From an uncultured bacterium (GTDB lineage Bacteria; Cyanobacteriota; Vampirovibrionia; Gastranaerophilales; Gastranaerophilaceae), in NCBI GenBank assembly GCA_947365485.1, contig CANAXK010000120.1:1-5295 (forward strand): a DNA stretch of 5,295 nucleotides, in the 5' to 3' direction. The first letter of the stretch is position 1, and the number at the start of each line of letters is the position of its first letter. The translations under genes were made by a program, and so were the position numbers. The notes under the pieces are model-generated. The model saw nothing but the letters and a program-made list of their open reading frames with translations. It was not told where the DNA came from and searched no databases. Below are positions 1 through 3,682 of this stretch, one piece after another.

Positions 1-54
1 ATGCGGTGCGCCGTTTACATAATCAATCGCAGTCGTTGTATAAAATTTTGCCAT
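1..54 (-). CDS. metG: Methionyl-tRNA synthetase, N-terminal fragment (5' end of gene only)
   Basis: The enzyme charges tRNA-Met with methionine in the cytoplasm, using ATP. Only 18 codons are in the window: ATG at 54-52, reading MAKFYTTTAIDYVNGAPH before the edge. This is the typical class I MetRS opening, a beta strand with the 'TT-x-x-x-YVNG-x-PH' pattern that leads straight into the HIGH ATP-binding signature; the last visible His should be the first residue of that signature. The start is supported by a GAGGG Shine-Dalgarno (positions 64-68, minus strand) about ten bases upstream and by a strong extended -10 promoter further up. The gene lies 54 bp downstream of the kinase gene on the same strand but appears to have its own promoter. 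Identification rests on the short N-terminus alone; another class I synthetase is possible but less likely. Confidence 0.85.
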   Translation of the reverse strand, partial: MAKFYTTTAIDYVNGAPH

Positions 55-91
55 AATCTTTTTCCCTCTGTTAAATAGTTTTGTTATCCAG

Positions 92-100
92 ATTATAGCA
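92..100 (-). promoter_or_regulatory. Extended -10 promoter for metG
   Basis: On the minus strand the bases read TGC-TATAAT, a perfect extended -10 element (TGnTATAAT). A TTGACA-like -35 is not visible at 16-18 bp spacing (GCTTCA at 17 bp), which fits an extended -10 promoter that does not need one. The predicted start near position 85 gives a leader of about 30 nt carrying the GAGGG ribosome site. The element lies just past the kinase stop codon (109-111). No terminator hairpin separates the two genes, so readthrough from the kinase is also possible. Confidence 0.6.
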
Positions 101-108
101 TGAACAAG

Positions 109-2694
109 TTATTTTGAAGCTATTGACTGTTTTAATTTGTATGTGAGATAGTCTTCGCTGTTTGTATTAAGGTTGTTCGGGTTCTTTTTGTATTTCAGCT
201 GCTGCTCAAGAGACATCTGCAACAGGTTTAATTTCTCCTGCTTTGATTTCAATTTCTTGAACTTCATAAGCTTGGAAGCTCCGGTGTATACTGCTTGGAG
301 AGCCACGCTTGTCCGCTCCATGGTGCCTGCTTTGTCTATGTCCAAATCCTTAAATTTGTTTGTGAATAAAACTTCCACAAGCTCGATAAACGAATTATAA
401 GCTGACTTGTTTGCCTTGTTTCGGTTCAGCTGGCTGTCACTTGGGATGATGTTATACTTTCTCATTATATTTGAAGTGAGAGTCAGGAGGCTGTTGTTGT
501 TTACAGTCTCTAACCTGGTCTCTGTGTCAAAGAAGCATTTTTTCAACTCCTCTGCAATCTTCTTTGAGGCTTCCTCTTTTGTCATGCCCTTTGGAAGAAC
601 TGCACCCTCGAGCACAAATTCTACGATGTCAGGAACATTCCCCTTCTTGATATAAGATGTGAGACTAAGACTCCTGATTGACTGCTCCATTGTTTGCTCA
701 ATGGTGTTTCCTGTGTCAATAAGTGTAAATACTTTGCCCTTGCGTGATTTGAGCGCATTTACATCAATGAAAATGTTCCCCGGGTGGATATCAGCGTGGA
801 TAACTTTTCCCTTCTTGTCAACTTTGTTGAACTGCTCTACTAAGACCTTCATGTACTCGTCAAGCAGGTAGCTTGCGTCGCTATCCGTAAGCTTTATGTC
901 TCCGTACTCAGGTGTCCTTGCCTGAATCTTAGCAATCTTGGACTTGATTTCCTGAACATGCTCTTGTAGCAAAAATGCGCGTCCCGGATACTTGTTCATC
1001 CTTTTTTCCAGCTCACCTAAAACCAAGTTGTATCTGTTAAGCTTTACGAGCGAGTTCAAACTGATGCCTTCGGCTTTTTCCATTACGTAGACACCGTTTT
1101 TAACCTCAATAGGCTTAACGAGGTTGGCTTTTTTAGTGTATTCTACTAATTTCTTTGCTGCGTTCATTTCGTTTACGAAATCAACTTCTTTTAAGATACC
1201 GCCGGCAAGGTCATCAATGTTCCTCAAAAGGTAGTCTTTTTCGTCTGCGGTTTTGTGGGCCATGTTTTTAATCAACTCAACAAACTTCTCTTTGTCTTTT
1301 AGAATCTTTTCCTTGTTGATTCCGTCTTTCAAAACCTTTAAACACACATCCTTGCCGTCCGGAGATTTTGCAAGATAAGTCTCTGCAACGGTTCCGACCC
1401 CGAGCAGCTTGGAGATTGTGTATCCGCTTCCGAGCTTTTCGTCAATCATTTTCTGCGCCTGCTCAATTGTGCGTGTTTCAGGACAATTTTCACGCAGCAT
1501 CCTGGTGAGCGCGCTTGAGTCGTTGGAAATCTGCTTGTACTTTACCGCGAAGATGTTTTCTTCCGTAAGCTTCTTCACCTTGTCTTCCATTTTTATGGTT
1601 TTATTTTCCATGATTTTAGAAACATTTTCAGATTTCATCAATATGCTTTCAAGCTCCTTGTAGGTGCTTTCACCCTTGAACTCCGAATCTTTTAAGCTGG
1701 CGTTCAGAAGCTTGTCCGTTGCTTTTTTCAGGTTCGTATCAAATACCTTTGCAAACCCGACCTTCTTGACCATCGGAACAGCAGCGGCTGCTGCAAAGGC
1801 AAGGTTTGTGACAGAGTCGTTTTTGAGATCATTTATGTACCCGCCAAAAGACTTATTCTTGTCCTCCTTGCTCCCGACAAAATACCTGTTCATGCTGTTC
1901 GCTGCAAAGTATAAAGGCACTCCGATAATCGCTCCGCCAAGAGTTGCGAGCGGCATTAATAGCCCGTTAATTGCGCCTGATGCAAAGTTACGCAGGTCGC
2001 TCTTGAAGTGCGCAGCGCGCTTCGCCTTCTTGTCGCGCTTGTATAAAGCCTTGTCATAATTGTTCTTTGCACCGTTAAAATCTTTTTTGTCGGACTTGAA
2101 CTCCTTTGAGCCAATGCGGTTGATTAGGAGCGTTAAAATTTTGGCATACCCGCCCGCAAAAGCTGAAAACAGGGCTGCAATCGCGATAAGCTTGTTTTTG
2201 GATTTTACAGTCTCTGCAAGTTTTAATAAAACTGAACCGGCGCCCTTTGGCTTGTTGCCGCCCTTTGTGCCTTCTTTTAGAACCTCTTCAAACTTCTGGT
2301 TCAAAAGCGCCTTTGAATTTAACATCTTGAATTCGCGGTTAAGCTTAAAAAATGTGAATCCTGCCGCACCCATAGAAGCAGCATCACCAAGAATCTGCGC
2401 CGAATTTTCCTGCGAAGCGCTGTAAGCCTTGAGCTGCTTTAACGCATCTTCCTGTTTGATTTCACCGGCCTGAACCTTTTGGAGTGTCCGGTCTAATTTT
2501 TTGGTCCCGACTCCAAGCCCTGTAACATTCTTGATAGAATTGTATAACCGCTCAATCAACCCGTGATTCCTGCGTTTTTCGCGCTTGTAAACATCTTCAA
2601 TTGTAAGCTCTCTTGGCGCTCTGCGCAAAGCTTGTTGCCTTGAAGCGGGTGCTTGTGCCTGCAGTACAGGGTATCTGGTAGAAATTTCTGGCAT
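109..2694 (-). CDS. ABC1/ADCK/UbiB-family atypical kinase with large N-terminal membrane-associated region
   Basis: 861 aa. The kinase domain spans roughly residues 380-700. It shows KMIDEKLG (415-422) before the nucleotide loop LGVGTVAETYLAK (431-443), Lys453 in CLKVLK as the likely ATP-binding lysine, EVDFVNE (503-509) matching the family's conserved E-D-x-x-x-E block, VMEK (537-540) as hinge, HADIHPGN (633-640) as catalytic loop with Asp635 and Asn640, and DTG (660-662) replacing DFG for metal binding. These are hallmarks of ABC1/AarF/UbiB proteins, which act in quinone or lipid metabolism at membranes. The protein diverges: the Ala-rich loop is Gly-rich, the KxGQ motif is at best K385-Y-K-Q388, and about 45 extra helical residues lie between hinge and catalytic loop. 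Residues 1-380 are unrecognised but hold hydrophobic stretches near 168-192, 240-264 and 296-310. The start has AGGT six bases upstream (2701-2704). The substrate is unknown, and quinone biosynthesis should not be assumed. Confidence 0.85.
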   Translation of the reverse strand: MPEISTRYPVLQAQAPASRQQALRRAPRELTIEDVYKREKRRNHGLIERLYNSIKNVTGLGVGTKKLDRTLQKVQAGEIKQEDALKQLKAYSASQENSAQILGDAASMGAAGFTFFKLNREFKMLNSKALLNQKFEEVLKEGTKGGNKPKGAGSVLLKLAETVKSKNKLIAIAALFSAFAGGYAKILTLLINRIGSKEFKSDKKDFNGAKNNYDKALYKRDKKAKRAAHFKSDLRNFASGAINGLLMPLATLGGAIIGVPLYFAANSMNRYFVGSKEDKNKSFGGYINDLKNDSVTNLAFAAAAAVPMVKKVGFAKVFDTNLKKATDKLLNASLKDSEFKGESTYKELESILMKSENVSKIMENKTIKMEDKVKKLTEENIFAVKYKQISNDSSALTRMLRENCPETRTIEQAQKMIDEKLGSGYTISKLLGVGTVAETYLAKSPDGKDVCLKVLKDGINKEKILKDKEKFVELIKNMAHKTADEKDYLLRNIDDLAGGILKEVDFVNEMNAAKKLVEYTKKANLVKPIEVKNGVYVMEKAEGISLNSLVKLNRYNLVLGELEKRMNKYPGRAFLLQEHVQEIKSKIAKIQARTPEYGDIKLTDSDASYLLDEYMKVLVEQFNKVDKKGKVIHADIHPGNIFIDVNALKSRKGKVFTLIDTGNTIEQTMEQSIRSLSLTSYIKKGNVPDIVEFVLEGAVLPKGMTKEEASKKIAEELKKCFFDTETRLETVNNNSLLTLTSNIMRKYNIIPSDSQLNRNKANKSAYNSFIELVEVLFTNKFKDLDIDKAGTMERTSVALQAVYTGASKLMKFKKLKSKQEKLNLLQMSLEQQLKYKKNPNNLNTNSEDYLTYKLKQSIASK

Positions 2695-2723
2695 AGTTCA
2701 ACCTAAACTTTATCTTACATACC

Positions 2724-2729
2724 ATTATA
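2724..2729 (-). promoter_or_regulatory. Candidate -10 element for the kinase gene
   Basis: TATAAT on the minus strand, about 30 bp upstream of the kinase ATG. Sequence at 17 bp spacing (AAATTT) is a poor -35, so the call rests on the -10 alone. The surrounding 77-bp gap (2695-2771) is AT-rich and also carries the weak AGGT ribosome site. It holds no convincing terminator for the upstream XRE gene, only a five-base AT stem. Confidence 0.4.
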
Positions 2730-2771
2730 AAGACACAAAATAAGTAAAATTTGCTAATTTATTAAGAAATG

Positions 2772-3047
2772 TTAATCATCTAGCACGGAAAATCCCAGCG
2801 GAAGTTTTTCTTCTATTCTTTTAATGAGGCTTGAGGGCTTGATTCCGAGCATTTCGCAGATTGTGAAGATGGAAATAATTTTTGCTTCGTTTGAGCTGTT
2901 TTCGATTCTGTTAAGCAAAGATTTCTCGACTCCGTACTCGTCGGCGAGCAGTCTTTGAGACTTGTTGAGCTTATTTCGCTCTTCTTTGATGATTTGTCCC
3001 ATAAGCTCTAAAATAATTTCTGCTTTCTTAGAATATTTATGCTGCAT
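2772..3047 (-). CDS. XRE-family (Cro/CI-type) helix-turn-helix transcriptional regulator
   Basis: 91 aa, close to the minimum for a stand-alone Cro-like repressor. Residues about 17-80 form the five-helix HTH_3 fold: helix 1 ends in EERNKLNKSQ, helix 2 is RLLADEYGV (32-40), and the recognition helix is EKSLLNRIENS (41-51) with the family's typical 'R-I-E-N' ending. These are followed by IISIFTICEMLGI (57-69) and PSSLIKRIEEKL (71-82). There is no effector or dimerisation domain beyond this. The ATG at 3047 has no Shine-Dalgarno; an in-frame ATG at 3002 (residue 16) would still keep the whole domain. A TATAAT at 3075-3070 gives a leader of about 16 nt. A 20-bp palindrome covers that promoter, so autorepression is a reasonable inference. 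The gene lies downstream of the AbrB-like gene on the same strand with a 110-bp gap. Target genes are unknown. Confidence 0.85.
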   Translation of the reverse strand: MQHKYSKKAEIILELMGQIIKEERNKLNKSQRLLADEYGVEKSLLNRIENSSNEAKIISIFTICEMLGIKPSSLIKRIEEKLPLGFSVLDD

Positions 3048-3069
3048 AAATAGAATTTTATATTGTATA

Positions 3070-3091
3070 ATTATATAGAATTATCTATATA
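3070..3091 (-). promoter_or_regulatory. Promoter -10 and overlapping 20-bp palindromic operator of the XRE gene
   Basis: TATAAT lies on the minus strand at 3075-3070. Overlapping it is a perfect inverted repeat: TATATAGA (3072-3079), four-base centre ATTA, TCTATATA (3084-3091). A TAGAATT half-like element recurs at 3051-3057 and within the palindrome at 3076-3082, one 25-bp step apart. A dimeric repressor bound here would block RNA polymerase; the neighbouring XRE protein is the natural candidate. The -35 region is weak. Because the region is very AT-rich, some symmetry can arise by chance, but eight perfect pairs including two G-C pairs is notable. Confidence 0.45.
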
Positions 3092-3157
3092 TGCTCCGAA
3101 ATCAATTGGAAGAAAGTATTAGATAGAAAATTTAAAAAAATATAAACCTAAGTAAGC

Positions 3158-3373
3158 TTATTTGACCGGCTTTGCCGGTCTTTTTTTAGCTTGAAATTTT
3201 TCAATTAAAAGTTCTTTGTTTTCTATTCTTAAACTTAATAGATCCTCTTCTGCATTAATATTCATTCTTTCTAATATTTCATTGGGAATAATAATTGCCC
3301 ATTTGTTACCAATTTTTTTTTTAATCCTCTGTCTTTCATATTTACCTCCGTCCTCGTTCTTAATAAAGAACAA
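3158..3373 (-). CDS. AbrB/MazE-type (SpoVT-AbrB) swapped-hairpin DNA-binding protein, start uncertain or frameshifted
   Basis: The open frame gives 71 aa from a TTG at 3373. The domain is clear: IKKKIGNKWAIIIPNEILERM followed by an acidic turn (NAEEDL) and strands LSLRIEN and ELLIEK. This matches the MazE/AbrB pattern 'k-x-G-N-x-w-a-i-x-I-P-x-e-i-l-e-x-x-x-i'. Such proteins dimerise and bind DNA, either as antitoxins or as transition regulators. No toxin gene is adjacent. The TTG start is doubtful: it has no ribosome site, it falls inside an operator palindrome at the predicted transcription start, and its frame would translate the real Shine-Dalgarno as Gly-Gly. The good start (GGAGG 3345-3349, ATG 3339-3337) is out of frame by one base across a ten-A run. 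With one added A the product is 60 aa, beginning MKDRGLKKKIGNKW. The last codons are encoded by a plus-strand terminator hairpin, giving the basic tail KKRPAKPVK. Confidence 0.7.
   Translation of the reverse strand: MFFIKNEDGGKYERQRIKKKIGNKWAIIIPNEILERMNINAEEDLLSLRIENKELLIEKFQAKKRPAKPVK
3164..3187 (+). terminator. Intrinsic terminator pointing along the plus strand
   Basis: A perfect seven-base-pair GC-rich stem, GACCGGC (3164-3170), TTT loop, GCCGGTC (3174-3180), is followed directly by seven Ts (3181-3187). On the minus strand the hairpin is followed by AAATAAG, with no T run, so it works only for plus-strand RNA. It overlaps the 3' coding end of the minus-strand AbrB-like gene, and no plus-strand gene precedes it in the window. 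Confidence 0.75.
3313..3322 (-). repeat. Ten-base A homopolymer (minus strand) early in the AbrB-like gene
   Basis: Ten Ts on the plus strand, ten As in the AbrB-like mRNA. The run sits between the well-placed ATG and the AbrB domain and fixes which frame is read. Runs of nine or more As are known sites of RNA polymerase slippage, replication slippage and sequencing miscalls. Confidence 0.9.
3337..3349 (-). promoter_or_regulatory. Strong ribosome-binding site and ATG preceding the AbrB-like frame
   Basis: On the minus strand GGAGG (3349-3345), five-base spacer TAAAT, ATG (3339-3337). This is the best ribosome site in the window. Read without slippage, the ATG opens a 22-codon frame (MKDRGLKKKLVTNG...) that stops at TAG 3273-3271. 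Read one base back across the A run it enters the AbrB domain. Confidence 0.7.
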
Positions 3374-3381
3374 GTGTTCTT
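3356..3381. promoter_or_regulatory. Overlapping inverted repeats: divergent operator candidate
   Basis: Three copies of one half-site alternate in orientation: GTTCTT (3356-3361), AAGAACA (3366-3372) and TGTTCTT (3375-3381). The first pair forms a palindrome with a four-base centre. The second forms a perfect 16-bp palindrome with a two-base centre (AG). The block lies between the AbrB-like gene and the plus-strand XRE gene, downstream of the predicted AbrB -10 and over its start site. A dimeric XRE or AbrB protein binding here could control both genes. Confidence 0.55.
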
Positions 3382-3410
3382 ATTTTAGTACGATAATAAT
3401 ATTTATGCAA
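3382..3410 (-). promoter_or_regulatory. Promoter for the AbrB-like gene
   Basis: On the minus strand the -35 is TTGCAT (3410-3405), then a 17-bp spacer, then -10 TAAAAT (3387-3382). The predicted transcription start is near 3375, inside the 16-bp palindrome. That leaves a leader of about 36 nt to the ATG at 3339 and essentially none to the TTG at 3373. The -35 overlaps the start codon of the divergent XRE gene. Confidence 0.45.
3392..3397 (+). promoter_or_regulatory. Possible -10 element for the plus-strand XRE gene
   Basis: GATAAT lies seven bases before the XRE ATG, so transcription would begin at or right next to the start codon. That would make a leaderless mRNA, in keeping with the lack of any Shine-Dalgarno. 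No clear -35 is seen (AACAAG at 17 bp, inside the operator block). The call is weak and rests on position and one hexamer. Confidence 0.25.
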
Positions 3411-3665
3411 CAGGCAAAAGAAAAATTAAAAAAACAGCTGGCCAAGAAGATAAATTCGTACAGGTTAAAAACGGGGAAGTCTATAAGTATTCTTTCAAAT
3501 GAAGTGAATCTTTCAAAGTCGATTTGGTCAGATTTAGAAAAGGGGAAGAAGGATCCCCAATTTTCTACGTTGTGGCGCATTGCTGAAAGTTTGGATATCC
3601 CGTTGTCAAAAATTGTTTTAGAGCTTGAAGAAGAATTGAAAGGGCAAGCTGGGTTTATAGACTGA
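3405..3665 (+). CDS. XRE-family helix-turn-helix transcriptional regulator (plus strand)
   Basis: 86 aa from the ATG at 3405. Residues about 7-72 form a Cro/CI-type domain: helix 1 AKEKLKKQLAKKINSYR, helix 2 SISILSNEVN (26-35), recognition helix LSKSIWSDLEKGKKDP (36-51) with the characteristic 'L-E-x-G-x-x-x-P' ending, then LWRIAESLDIPLSKI (56-70) and an acidic helix. There is no ligand-binding or protease domain. The frame is open further upstream to 3216, but that part runs antisense through the AbrB-like gene and reads as unrelated hydrophobic sequence, so the ATG just before the HTH helix is preferred. No Shine-Dalgarno precedes it. It is divergent from the AbrB-like gene with shared operator palindromes between them, and convergent with the TPR gene, whose stop lies 17 bp away with no terminator hairpin in the gap. 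It is only distantly similar to the other XRE protein in the window, so it is not a recent duplicate. Confidence 0.85.
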   Translation: MQQAKEKLKKQLAKKINSYRLKTGKSISILSNEVNLSKSIWSDLEKGKKDPQFSTLWRIAESLDIPLSKIVLELEEELKGQAGFID

Positions 3666-3682
3666 TTGTTTATAAAATTCCT

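Noticed and set aside
173..2425. Several plus-strand open frames of 70-131 codons opposite the kinase gene
   Set aside because: They are antisense shadows. The minus frame shows clear kinase motifs throughout, while the plus frames read as Ser/Phe/Leu-rich sequence without domain signatures or ribosome sites.
109..2694. Naming the kinase ubiB
   Set aside because: The loop, KxGQ and length differ strongly from true UbiB, and nothing nearby belongs to quinone biosynthesis.
2747..2760. Short AT hairpin in the gap after the XRE gene as its terminator
   Set aside because: The stem is only five A-T pairs, too weak to call.
3216..3404. Upstream extension of the plus-strand XRE gene by 63 codons
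   Set aside because: It runs antisense through the AbrB-like gene, is hydrophobic and unlike an HTH protein, and crosses the divergent promoter and operators. The ATG at 3405 fits the domain start.
3380..3580. 66-codon minus-strand frame opposite the XRE gene
   Set aside because: It is Phe-rich antisense translation of a clear HTH gene and has no motif.
2772..3665. Toxin-antitoxin module
   Set aside because: A MazE-like fold is present, but no MazF, RelE, HipA or similar toxin is encoded next to it; all three small genes are DNA-binding proteins.
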